Below are positions 33,116-41,808 of a stretch of DNA of 64,000 bases, in pieces. Position numbers and translations under genes: made by a program. Source of the DNA: Micromonospora ferruginea (GTDB lineage: Bacteria > Actinomycetota > Actinomycetes > Mycobacteriales > Micromonosporaceae). The stretch lies in the NCBI RefSeq assembly GCF_013694245.2, contig NZ_CP059322.2, positions 1,174,001 through 1,238,000 on the forward strand. The letters are read 5' to 3'. The notes under the pieces were generated by a model. The model searched no databases. It was not told where the DNA came from and saw only the letters and a list, made by a program, of their open reading frames with translations. The first letter of the stretch is position 1; every line of letters begins with the position of its first letter.

Positions 33116-34357
33116 TCAGAGCACTCCGGTGAGGTGGCCCTTCCAGCCGGCGAGGACCGCTCCCGGGTCGGTGTCGAGGACGTCGGTGAGCAGCGTCGCG
33201 TAGACGTCGCGGAAGTCGGTGTGGAACTTCAGGTCGCCGTCGTCGAGGTCGGTGAGGCTGGGCGGCTCCCCGTACAGGCCGCCGCGCACCGGCGCTCCGA
33301 GCAGCAGCATGTTCGAGGCGGTGCCGTGGTCGGTGCCGTCCGAGCCGTTGGCGGCGACCCGGCGCCCGAACTCCGAGTAGACCGCCGTGACCACCTTGCG
33401 GCCGGCCTCGGAGCCCGCCATCCGGGTGTGGAAGCGGCTCAGTGCCGTGTCCAGCATGCCGAGCAGCACCTGCTGGAGCTGCTTCTCGTCGGCGTGCGTG
33501 TCGAACCCGCCGAGGGAGACGGAGAAGACCCGGGTCGACACCCCCGCCTCCACGCACTGCGCGACCAGGTCGAGCTGCGCCTCCAGCGAGGCTCGGGCGC
33601 CGCCGGTGGCGGTGGCCGGGGCGGTCTCGCCGTCGTCGTCCGGCCCGCCGCCGTCCGGCGCCTCGCGGACCGCGCGGATCATCTCGTCGACCGAGCGCAG
33701 GTCCGTGAAGCACGCCGCCGCGCGGGCCCGGGCCGGTGATTCCCCCGGCGCGGCGACCCCGAGCGCGGCAAGCGTGGACGCGGGCAACCCGGCGGCCGTC
33801 CGCTGCTCGCCCACCGGCACCGACGCGCCCGCGCCGCGCTCGCCGGCGAGCAGCGGGGGCAGCGCCGACTCGAACGAGACGGCCAGCCGGGGGTCGGCAC
33901 CGGCGTGGTCGAGCCAGCGGCCGAGCCAGCCGGTGTTACCGGGCCGGTCCGGCTGCGCGGTGTGCCAGATGTCCATCGACCGGAAGTGGCTGCGGTCCGG
34001 CTTCGGGTAGCCCACGCCGCGGACCACCGCGAGCCGGCCGTCGCCGTACGCCCGGTGCAGGCCGGCCAGCGCCGGGTTGAGGCCGAACCCGTCGTCCAGC
34101 TTCAACACCTCCTCCGCCGAGTGGGCCAGCTCGGGTCGCGCGTCACGGTAGGCCGGATCGGCGTACGGGACGACGGTGTTCAGGCCGTCGTTGCCGCCGT
34201 AGAGCGTGACCAGGACCAGGGTGCGGGCCTCCGGGTCCCGGTCGCCGGCGGTGGCGAACAGGTCGGTGAGGCGGACCGCGGCGCCGCCGCCGGCCAGGGC
34301 GGTCGCGCCGACCACCCCGCTGGCCACCAGGAACCGTCGTCGGGTCAGGACGTCCAT
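33116..34357 (-). CDS. DUF1501 family Tat-exported protein
   Basis: A 413-residue DUF1501 (sulfatase/phosphatase-superfold) protein. The Tat signal reads T-R-R-R-F-L-V-A-S-G. L-Y-G-G-N-D-G-L-N-T holds likely metal ligands, S-H-F-R-S-M-D-I-W is the family's central block, F-D-T-H-A-D follows, and S-E-F-G-R-R with D-H-G-T-A is near the end. GAGAGGAG precedes ATG 34357. The gene begins 13 nt after the DUF1800 gene, its almost constant partner across bacteria. The family's substrate is unknown; folded export through Tat suggests a cofactor or metal loaded in the cytosol. Confidence 0.85.
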   Translation of the reverse strand: MDVLTRRRFLVASGVVGATALAGGGAAVRLTDLFATAGDRDPEARTLVLVTLYGGNDGLNTVVPYADPAYRDARPELAHSAEEVLKLDDGFGLNPALAGLHRAYGDGRLAVVRGVGYPKPDRSHFRSMDIWHTAQPDRPGNTGWLGRWLDHAGADPRLAVSFESALPPLLAGERGAGASVPVGEQRTAAGLPASTLAALGVAAPGESPARARAAACFTDLRSVDEMIRAVREAPDGGGPDDDGETAPATATGGARASLEAQLDLVAQCVEAGVSTRVFSVSLGGFDTHADEKQLQQVLLGMLDTALSRFHTRMAGSEAGRKVVTAVYSEFGRRVAANGSDGTDHGTASNMLLLGAPVRGGLYGEPPSLTDLDDGDLKFHTDFRDVYATLLTDVLDTDPGAVLAGWKGHLTGVL

Positions 34358-34370
34358 GGGATCGCTCCTC

Positions 34371-35672
34371 TCAACTGACCGCGTACTCGGGGCTGACCAG
34401 GCCGGCCGTCAGCAGCTTCCGCGGCTGCCCGGCGAGCGGGGTGAGGGCCGCCCGGGTGCGATCGCTCCACGTGTCGACGACCAGCAGGCGCGCCAGCGCG
34501 TCGGGGCGTCCGGCGGGCGGCGCGGCGTCCAGCCGGGCCAGCACGGCCGGCGCGGCCGACTGCGCCAGCAGGTCCGCCAGCCGCATCCTGGCCTGCAACG
34601 ACGAGGTGGTGAGCCAGGCGGCGCCGGCCGGCCAGCCGCCGACGCTCGGTGGGCGCAGCGGCACCTGGTCCAGCGCGTTCAGCCCGGCCAGGATCCGCCG
34701 CCGGCCCTGCTCGGGCAGCCCGGACGGCCGTACGCCGAGCTGTCGGGCCGCGCCGACGAGCCACTCGACGGGCTGCTTGACCAGCGTGTCGCGGGTCTGC
34801 GCGAAGGCCGGTGCGGTGAAGATCCGCCGTAGCGTGCCGACCGTGTCCGGGGCGGCGAGGTCGTCCGGCGGGGGAGTGTGCGTCCCGGCGTAGCGGAACC
34901 AGAGCCGGCCCGCGACGTACCGTGCGGTTTCCGGGCGCCCGGCGAGCAGCGTCGCGTACGAGCCGGTGTCGAAGGCGGCCTGCCGGCCGAGGATGGTCTT
35001 GGGGCCGGGGTCGTGCCGGCGGGGCTCGAAGCGGGCGGCGCCGGTGGACCGGTCCACCGTCCAGCCGGTCAGCGCCCGGGCCCCCTCCTTGACGTCGGCC
35101 TCGGTGTAGCCGTTGCCGACGCCGAGGGTGAACAGCTCCATGGACTCCCGCGCCAGGTTCTCGTTCGGCGCCCGGCGGCTGTTCTTCTGGCCGTCGAGCC
35201 ACCGGATCAGCGCCGGGTCCCGCAGCATCGCGTCGACGAGCGGCCCGAGGGGGCCCGTTCCGTGGCGGCGCAGGGTGTCCAGTTGGCGCAGCATCAGCGG
35301 CGCGGAACGGACCTTCTGCACGCTCGTCGCCCAGTGCCCGTGCCAGAAGAAGAGCAGTTTCTCCCCGGCCTGGTGCTCGGCGGCGATCATCCGTTCCAGC
35401 CACCAGCCGGTGAGCGTGGTGACCTGCTCGCGGCGCTCGCGGTTGACCTGCTGGCGCTGCTCCCGGCTGGCGCCCTTGCCCAGTTGCCCGGCCGGATCGG
35501 CGCCCAGTGCGGGTGGGGGCGTCGCGGTCGCGCCGCGGTCCGTGCCCTCGGGGGCGAGCAGCCGGTCGAGCGTCGCGGCGTACCCGGCCCGCTCGGCGGC
35601 GTCCACCTCCTGCGCGGTCGGTCCGAAGGTTGCCCGGCGCAGCAGGTGCGCCACCGCTTCCCGTTCCGTCAT
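34371..35672 (-). CDS. DUF1800 family protein
   Basis: A 433-residue protein with the DUF1800 pattern: H-L-L-R-R-A-T-F-G-P-T near the start, W-x-x-R-M near 93, L-F-F-W-H-G-H-W-A-T-S, N-E-N-L-A-R-E-S-M-E-L-F-T-L-G-V-G and Y-T-E-A-D-V-K-E-G-A-R-A-L-T-G-W. It has no clear signal peptide and may leave the cell with the Tat-exported DUF1501 partner encoded 13 nt downstream. Function is unknown in the family. The start at 35672 gives the conserved N-terminus. Confidence 0.85.
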   Translation of the reverse strand: MTEREAVAHLLRRATFGPTAQEVDAAERAGYAATLDRLLAPEGTDRGATATPPPALGADPAGQLGKGASREQRQQVNRERREQVTTLTGWWLERMIAAEHQAGEKLLFFWHGHWATSVQKVRSAPLMLRQLDTLRRHGTGPLGPLVDAMLRDPALIRWLDGQKNSRRAPNENLARESMELFTLGVGNGYTEADVKEGARALTGWTVDRSTGAARFEPRRHDPGPKTILGRQAAFDTGSYATLLAGRPETARYVAGRLWFRYAGTHTPPPDDLAAPDTVGTLRRIFTAPAFAQTRDTLVKQPVEWLVGAARQLGVRPSGLPEQGRRRILAGLNALDQVPLRPPSVGGWPAGAAWLTTSSLQARMRLADLLAQSAAPAVLARLDAAPPAGRPDALARLLVVDTWSDRTRAALTPLAGQPRKLLTAGLVSPEYAVS

Positions 35673-35787
35673 GCCGGCGACGCTAGCCGGCGACTGTACG
35701 GGGAAGGTAAGCGCCGGATGCGGGCCGTGTCCGGGTGGCGACGGTGGATTCCTTGCTCGACGCCGGACGTGGCCGTATCTTTCATTG

Positions 35788-36600
35788 ATGATCCTCAGTG
35801 GCGAGCCGCGCGCGGGCCACGGCGACCCGCCGCCGGGGGACCTCGGCGGGATCGCCTATCTGCGGGGCCTGTCGAGGCGGGGGTTCCTCACCAGTGCCGC
35901 GTTGGCGGCCTCCGGGGTGTCGGCCGCCTTCGCGCTGCTGCCCGACACCGCCCGCGCCGCCGGCGGCTACCAGCGGCCGTGCGGCAACGTCCGGATCTCC
36001 AGCTCGTGGCAGGACCACCGGAACCGGACGCCGCCGTCGGGTGAGCCGGGCACCGACTACGCGGTGGGCACCGGAACGCCCGTGGTGGCCGCGGCGAACG
36101 GCACCATCCGCCTCGTGAAGACCGACACCTCCACCGCGACCGGGCGGGTGGTGGGGATGGCCCACGACGACGGCAACTACACCCGGCACCTGCACCTGTC
36201 GCGGATCGCCGTCTCCACCGGCCAACGCGTGTCGCGGGGCCAGACGATCGCCTACTCCGGCTCGTCGGCGAACGGCAGCGACTCCGGGGTGGGGCCGCAC
36301 GTGCACACCAGCCTCTGGCTGAACACCGGTGGCCCGACCAACTTCGGCGCGACCGTCGACTTCGAGAACCACGTCGGGGACGTCACCGACCCGAACCCGC
36401 CGGACCAGGAGGTAGCTGACGTGTTCATCGCGAACGTGAGGGGCAACTGGTATCTCGTCGTCCCCCAGGGCACGGCCAAACCGCGGGCGGTGGTGCTCGG
36501 TGGCGACAGCAACGCCGCCGCGTCGGGCCTCCCCGTGCTGAACTTCACCTGGGATCCGTCGATCAACGCGCTGCGGGCGGCGGTCGACGGCATCGGTTGA
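35788..36600 (+). CDS. M23-family peptidase with Tat-like signal
   Basis: A 270-residue exported peptidase. L-S-R-R-G-F-L-T-S-A-A-L-A-A-S-G looks like a twin-arginine signal beginning near residue 29. The LytM/M23 domain has G-T-D-Y-A-V-G-T-G-T-P-V-V-A-A, R-H-L-H-L-S and G-P-H-V-H-T-S-L-W, giving His/Asp zinc ligands. A C-terminal segment of about 60 residues (I-A-N-V-R-G-N-W-Y-L-V-V) is unassigned. ATG 35788 has no Shine-Dalgarno, with GTATCTT just upstream, so a leaderless transcript is possible. The role would be peptidoglycan remodelling or lysis of competitors. Confidence 0.8.
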   Translation: MILSGEPRAGHGDPPPGDLGGIAYLRGLSRRGFLTSAALAASGVSAAFALLPDTARAAGGYQRPCGNVRISSSWQDHRNRTPPSGEPGTDYAVGTGTPVVAAANGTIRLVKTDTSTATGRVVGMAHDDGNYTRHLHLSRIAVSTGQRVSRGQTIAYSGSSANGSDSGVGPHVHTSLWLNTGGPTNFGATVDFENHVGDVTDPNPPDQEVADVFIANVRGNWYLVVPQGTAKPRAVVLGGDSNAAASGLPVLNFTWDPSINALRAAVDGIG

Positions 36601-36674
36601 CGCGGTGGCGTCCGTGCGGGCCGCCTGCCGGTCGGGGCCCGCCACCGGGTGGTGACGGGCCGCGACCGGTGGGG

Positions 36675-38675
36675 TCAGTTGAAGGTCGTGTCCAGCGCCG
36701 CGGCCAGCTTGTCGTGACCCGACTCGTTGGGGTGCGGGGATCCGCCGAAGGCGGTCTTCTGGAGGTCGTTGACCCCGAGCGCCGGCGCCGGCGCGAACCG
36801 CACCTTCGGGTTGTCCGCCGGCAACCCGGTGCGGATCACCAGGTTGAGCTGGTTCGTCCACTGCGCGACGGTCGCCTTCCACCCCGGGTCGTCGATCAGG
36901 TCCCGTTCCTGGGAGGGGATCTGACCCGGCAGGTAGCCGTGCAGCTCCTGGGCGAGGTTCACCCGGTACTGCTCGGCGAGCCGGCCGACGTCGAAGCGGG
37001 CCGGGCTGATGTCGTAGTAGCCCATCCACACCACCTTGTCGGCGCCGGCGCCGAGCACTTCGTCGACAATCTCCTCGACGTCGGACTTGATCTGGGGGTA
37101 GAGGGCCGGGCCGTCCCAGGTGGGCACCTCGACCCGGTGGTGGATGTACTTGATCCCGGTGACGTCACCGACGATCCTGCCGTGACACGCGCCGCCCTCG
37201 ATGACCCTGGACTTGGCGGTGTAGTTGCCGGCCAGGTCGAACCAGTCCATCTGTGCCTGCAGCGGCAGCTTGTGCTCGGTGAAGTACGTCTGCATCAGCT
37301 CGCGGTAGTGGTCCATCAGCCCACAACTGGCGAGGGCCTTGAGCAGCCCCGTCCACGTGGTGTTGTTCACCCCGCCGGTGCTGACGAAGTAGGCGGCCTT
37401 CCGGTCGGTCTTGGCCTGCTGGATGGCCCGGGTGGCCAGCTCGACGGGTGGCCAGTTCCGGGCCCAGGGGTTCCGGCAGGCGTCCTGGTAGCCGGCGGGC
37501 GCCCCGAGGATCTGCTGGGTGCCGTAGCCGGTGCGGGCGAAGTTGTAGTACTCCACCACCCGGCGATCGCGGTTGACGGCGTACTTGCCGGCGTAGCTGA
37601 ACAGCATGTCGTTGCCGGGCAACCCGCGGAGGTCGGCTCTCGTGTTGCCCACGCAGGCGCCCATCGGGAACGCGTTCTGGAACTGGAGATGGGCGGAGGT
37701 GATCGAGTCCCCGGTGGCCACGAGCACCACCGGCTGCGACGGCGTGCGGTTCGGCGGGCAGTAGCGGTCCTTGCGCGCCTCGCCCAGCCTCTCGTCGCCG
37801 GCGTTGCCCGGGCACGGCGGGCCGGGCGTCGGGCTGGGCGGCGGGTCCACCGGGCCGGTGGGCGGGTCGGTCGGTGGGTAGGTGGGGGGCGGGGTGTCCG
37901 TCGGCGACTCACTCGGGCTGGCCGACGGTGAGCCGCTGGGGCTGGTCGATCCGCTGGGGCTGGCCGACGGTGAGCCGCTCGGGCTGGTCGACCCGCTGGG
38001 GCTGGCCGACGCCGACCCGCTCGGGCTGGCCGATCCGCTCGGGCTGGCCGACGCCGACCCGCTCGGGCTGGCCGATCCGCTGGGGCTGGCCGATGGTGAG
38101 CCGCTCGGGCTGGTCGACCCGCTGGGGCTGCCCGACGCCGACCCGCTCGGGCTGCCGCTCGGTCCGGTCGACGAGCTGGCACACGGCGACGGGCTGCCGC
38201 TCGGGCTCGCGCTGGTGCTCGCCGTCGCGCTCGGGCTGCCCGACACCGACCCGCTCGGGCTGCCGGTGGGACCGCTCGGCCAGGTCGCCGGCGCCAACTC
38301 GGCCGGGGCCGGCTCCACGGTCCGCCGTACCGGAGCCGCCGTCGCGGTCGCTGTCGCGGTCGGGGTCGCCGATGGGCAGCCGTTCTCCTCCTGCCAGTCC
38401 TCCTCCAACGCCTGGTGCACGTCGGCGGGCAGTGGTTCCCCGTCCGGGACGCAGGGGTCGAAGGTCCAGCGGGTGAGCACCCCCCGGTAGGTGATGTCGC
38501 GGGTGCAGATCCCCGGGTCGGCGCCGGGCTGGGCCGCCACCGGGCTGATGGTCAGCGGCGCGGGCGGTGCGACGCGGGCGCCGATCCCCACGGTGAGGGT
38601 GAGGACGGCCGTCGTCGCCAGGGCGGCGGTGATCGCGCCCGATGCCCTTGCCCTTCGGTGCAACGCGGATCTCAT
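36675..38675 (-). CDS. Secreted SGNH/GDSL hydrolase with long Ser/Gly/Pro linker
   Basis: A 666-residue protein. The signal peptide is at about 1-40, then a small Cys-containing domain (about 45-105), then a low-complexity linker (about 131-290) of S-P-S-G-S type turning Pro/Thr-rich. The SGNH domain (about 315-666) has block I A-T-G-D-S-I with Ser324 as nucleophile, G-N-D-M in an early block, and P-H-P-N-E-S-G-H as block V. The linker is encoded by near-perfect DNA repeats (37909-38280). Esterase or lipase activity on cell-surface or environmental substrates is likely. It is divergent from the BTAD regulator. Confidence 0.8.
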   Translation of the reverse strand: MRSALHRRARASGAITAALATTAVLTLTVGIGARVAPPAPLTISPVAAQPGADPGICTRDITYRGVLTRWTFDPCVPDGEPLPADVHQALEEDWQEENGCPSATPTATATATAAPVRRTVEPAPAELAPATWPSGPTGSPSGSVSGSPSATASTSASPSGSPSPCASSSTGPSGSPSGSASGSPSGSTSPSGSPSASPSGSASPSGSASASPSGSASPSGSASASPSGSTSPSGSPSASPSGSTSPSGSPSASPSESPTDTPPPTYPPTDPPTGPVDPPPSPTPGPPCPGNAGDERLGEARKDRYCPPNRTPSQPVVLVATGDSITSAHLQFQNAFPMGACVGNTRADLRGLPGNDMLFSYAGKYAVNRDRRVVEYYNFARTGYGTQQILGAPAGYQDACRNPWARNWPPVELATRAIQQAKTDRKAAYFVSTGGVNNTTWTGLLKALASCGLMDHYRELMQTYFTEHKLPLQAQMDWFDLAGNYTAKSRVIEGGACHGRIVGDVTGIKYIHHRVEVPTWDGPALYPQIKSDVEEIVDEVLGAGADKVVWMGYYDISPARFDVGRLAEQYRVNLAQELHGYLPGQIPSQERDLIDDPGWKATVAQWTNQLNLVIRTGLPADNPKVRFAPAPALGVNDLQKTAFGGSPHPNESGHDKLAAALDTTFN
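37909..38280 (-). repeat. Tandem degenerate repeats encoding the Ser/Gly/Pro linker
   Basis: Copies of an 18-39 nt unit related to GAGCCGCTCGGGCTGG and GACCCGCTGGGGCTGG alternate through the segment, always keeping the reading frame. Units differ at a few third positions. The array should vary in copy number between strains through slippage or recombination. Confidence 0.75.
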
Positions 38676-38787
38676 GAGCTGGCGTCTCCTCTCAGGGGGG
38701 GCGTGGGCGGTCGCACCGCGGTGCTCCTACGCCTCGCGTGGAACGTAGTCACGGGTGATAATTCGTCGATGAATCCGCAGTGAGGCG

Positions 38788-41700
38788 GTGGGACTGGTCG
38801 TGCGGATACGAGCGCTGGGACCGATGCGGATCTGGGACGGCGCGCAGTGGGCGCCGGTCACGGCACCGCACCACCGCATCGTGCTGGCGGTGTTGCTGGC
38901 CGAGGCCGGGCGACCGGTGAGCAGGGATCGACTGGTCGACGAGATCTGGGGCGGCCGTCCCACCCGGACGGCGGCCAGTGCCGTCAACGGGTACGTCATG
39001 CGTCTGCGCCGGCTGCTGCGTGCCGGTGACGCCGGCGACGTGGTCAGCCGTGCGGCCGGCTACGAGCTGGTGTCCGGCGAGGACATGATCGACACCCAGG
39101 TGTTCGAGCGGATGGTGCGCGCCGGGAAGCGGGAGGCCGCCGAGGGGCGGGTCGCCGACGCGGTACGGCAGCTCTCCGGCGGTCTGGCGCTGTGGCGTGG
39201 CCCGGCGCTCGCCGACGTGCCCGAGACGCTCACCGTCTCGGCGGAGGCGGCCCGCATGGAGCAACTGCGACTGGCGGCGTACGAGGAACGCTTCGCCGCG
39301 CAACTGGAGCTGGGCCAGCACACCGAGATCGTCGAGGAACTGGCCGCGCTCGCGGGCGCGCATCCGACGCGTGAGCGGCTCTGCCGACACCTGATGGTGT
39401 CGCTCTACCGCTGCGGGCGGCGCGCCGAGGCGCTCGAGGCGTACCGCCGGGTCCGTGACGTGCTCGTCGACGAGACCGGGATCGAGCCGGGACCGGAGCT
39501 GCGGGACGTGGAACGTGCCGTCCTCACCGACGACCGGAGCCTCGCCGCGCCCGCCGTCCGGCCGGTGACTCCGGCGCAGTTGCCGGCCGTGGCCACGCAC
39601 TTCGCCGGTCGCCGCGAGCCGCTGGCGGCCCTGGACGCCCTCGCCGACCAGCAGCCCGCGCCGCCGGTGGTCGTCACGGGTCTGGCCGGGGTCGGCAAGA
39701 CGGCTCTGGCCGTTCGGTGGGGACATGCGGCGCGGGACCGGTTTCCCGACGGCCAGCTCTACGTTGACCTGCGCGGCAGCTCACCCCGGCCACCGGTGAC
39801 CCCGATGGCCGCGCTCGCCGGATTCCTGCAGGCGTTGGGCGTACCGGTGGACCAGATCCCGGCGGAGCCGGACGAAGCGGTCGGGCTCTACCGCAGCGTG
39901 ACCGCCCTGCGGCGGATCCTCGTCGTGCTCGACAACGCCGGGGAGCCCGACCAGGTCCGTCCGCTGCTGCCCGGGGGCGCCGGCTGCATGGTGCTGGTGA
40001 CCAGCCGCGAGCAACTGCGTGGCCTGACCGCCCGCGAGGGCGCGGTCCGGCTGCGGCTGGACGTGCTCTCCCGGGACGAGGCCGACGACCTGCTGGCCAT
40101 GCTGCTGCCCGGGGCCGGCGGGCCGGACACGGCGGAACTCGCCCGGCTCTGCGGCTACCTTCCGCTGGCCATGCGCATCGCCGCCGCCAACCTGCGCGCC
40201 GAGCTGACCCCGATCGGGCGGTACAACCAGCGGCTCGCCGCCGGTGACCGGCTGGCGGTGCTCGGTGTTCCCGGTGACACCGCGACGGCCACCGTCGCCG
40301 CCTTCGACCTGTCGTACGAGGCGCAGCCACCGGCCGCCCGCCGGGTGTTCCGGCTGCTGGGCGTCGCTCCGGGGGACGTGGTCACCCCGCCGGCCGCGGC
40401 GGCCCTGGCCGGCGTGCCGGTGGCCGAGGTGGAGCCGCTGCTCGACGCCCTCGCCCGGGCCCACCTGTTGGAGCAGCCCGCTCCCGGTCACTACCGCTGG
40501 CACGACCTGGTCCGCCTCTACGCCCGGCGACGCGGCGCGGGCGAGGACACCGACCGGGAGGCCGCGCTCGACCGCCTGTACGACCACTACCTGTCCACCA
40601 TGGACCACGCCGCCGGCCTGCTCTATCCGAGTGTCGTCCGGCTGCCGCTGCCGGCGGGGGTGAGCGCGCGGCACCGGGTCGAGTTCCCCACCGGCGCCGC
40701 GGCGCTGAGCTGGGTGGAGGCGGAGCGGGACAACATGATCGCCGCCGTCGTGGCCGCCGGGCCGGAGCACCGTACGGCCGCCTGGCGGCTCACCGACCAC
40801 CTGCGGTGGCACCTGGACTTCACCTCGCCGTCGGCGGCGTGGCTGCCGGTGACCGAGGCCGCGTTGGCGTACGCACGAGCGGACGACGACGCGCTGGGGC
40901 AGGCCGCCGCACACCTGAGCCGGGCCACCGTCCTGCTGGCCACCAGCCGGTACGCCGAGGCGCTCGACGACTTCCGGCGGGCGCTCGGGTTCGCCCGGCG
41001 CGGCGGTTGGGCCGAGGGCGAGGGCAGCGCGTTGAACAACCTCGCCCACGTGTCGTTCGAGACCGGCAGGCTGGACCTGGCCGCCCGCTACAGCCTGGAG
41101 GCGCTGGAGATCGACACCAGGATCGGCCGGTTCGCCGGCCAGTTGGCGCGGTTGGCCAACCTCGGCAACATCCGTCTCCAGCAGGGCCGGCTGGCCGAGG
41201 CCGTCACCTACTGCGAGCAGGTCATCGAACTGGAGAACCAGGTCGACGAGTGGCACGGGCAGGGCACCGCGCACGGCTGTCTGGGCGAGGCGTACCTGCT
41301 GCTCGGCCGCTACGACGAGGCGTCGGCCCCGCTGGCCCGGGCGCTGGCCACCCACCGCCGGGCCCGCGCCCGCAGCTGTGAGGCCGACACCCTGCGACTG
41401 CTGGCGGCGGTGCACGGGGCGACCGGTGACCTCGACCGGGCACGCCGCGACGCGGCCGAGGCGCTACGGATCGCCCGTGAGGTCGGCGACCGGTGGGTCG
41501 AGGCGCACGCCCTGCTCGCCCGGGCCGACCTCGATCTACGGGCCGGCGACGCCGGCCCGGCGATCGACCACCTGCGCCAGGTGCTCGCCCTGGCCCGGGG
41601 CGACGGGGCCCGACACGCCGAGGCGCAGGCGTTGATCGGTCTGGCCCGGGCCCACCGGTTACCCGGGGCGACCGATACCGACGAGGCGCGCGCGTTCGCG

Positions 41701-41793
41701 TCGCAGGCGTTGACCATGTCCCGGGAGTACGGCTACGAGCTGGTGGAGAAGGCCGCGCTGGCGGTGCTGGATGAGGACGTCGCCCCCGGTTGA
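38788..41793 (+). CDS. BTAD/AfsR-type transcriptional regulator with NB-ARC and TPR domains
   Basis: A 1001-residue SARP-family regulator. The N-terminal winged-helix DNA-binding domain (about 5-100; L-V-D-E-I-W-G-G-R-P-T-R-T-A) is followed by the BTAD domain (about 105-250; R-L-C-R-H-L-M-V-S-L-Y-R-C-G-R). The NB-ARC ATPase has P-loop G-L-A-G-V-G-K-T at 298-305 and I-L-V-V-L-D-N-A as Walker B. TPR repeats fill about 640-990. Such proteins activate antibiotic or stress regulons. GTG 38788 is taken; GTG 38800 is an alternative start giving 997 residues. It could govern a neighbouring secreted-enzyme or biosynthetic unit, but no target is visible. Confidence 0.88.
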   Translation: MGLVVRIRALGPMRIWDGAQWAPVTAPHHRIVLAVLLAEAGRPVSRDRLVDEIWGGRPTRTAASAVNGYVMRLRRLLRAGDAGDVVSRAAGYELVSGEDMIDTQVFERMVRAGKREAAEGRVADAVRQLSGGLALWRGPALADVPETLTVSAEAARMEQLRLAAYEERFAAQLELGQHTEIVEELAALAGAHPTRERLCRHLMVSLYRCGRRAEALEAYRRVRDVLVDETGIEPGPELRDVERAVLTDDRSLAAPAVRPVTPAQLPAVATHFAGRREPLAALDALADQQPAPPVVVTGLAGVGKTALAVRWGHAARDRFPDGQLYVDLRGSSPRPPVTPMAALAGFLQALGVPVDQIPAEPDEAVGLYRSVTALRRILVVLDNAGEPDQVRPLLPGGAGCMVLVTSREQLRGLTAREGAVRLRLDVLSRDEADDLLAMLLPGAGGPDTAELARLCGYLPLAMRIAAANLRAELTPIGRYNQRLAAGDRLAVLGVPGDTATATVAAFDLSYEAQPPAARRVFRLLGVAPGDVVTPPAAAALAGVPVAEVEPLLDALARAHLLEQPAPGHYRWHDLVRLYARRRGAGEDTDREAALDRLYDHYLSTMDHAAGLLYPSVVRLPLPAGVSARHRVEFPTGAAALSWVEAERDNMIAAVVAAGPEHRTAAWRLTDHLRWHLDFTSPSAAWLPVTEAALAYARADDDALGQAAAHLSRATVLLATSRYAEALDDFRRALGFARRGGWAEGEGSALNNLAHVSFETGRLDLAARYSLEALEIDTRIGRFAGQLARLANLGNIRLQQGRLAEAVTYCEQVIELENQVDEWHGQGTAHGCLGEAYLLLGRYDEASAPLARALATHRRARARSCEADTLRLLAAVHGATGDLDRARRDAAEALRIAREVGDRWVEAHALLARADLDLRAGDAGPAIDHLRQVLALARGDGARHAEAQALIGLARAHRLPGATDTDEARAFASQALTMSREYGYELVEKAALAVLDEDVAPG

Positions 41794-41808
41794 GATCGGC
41801 TCCCTCGG

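Noticed and set aside
37909..38280. Regular repeats that could suggest a CRISPR array
   Set aside because: Units are contiguous, in frame and without unique spacers; they encode a Ser/Gly/Pro linker.
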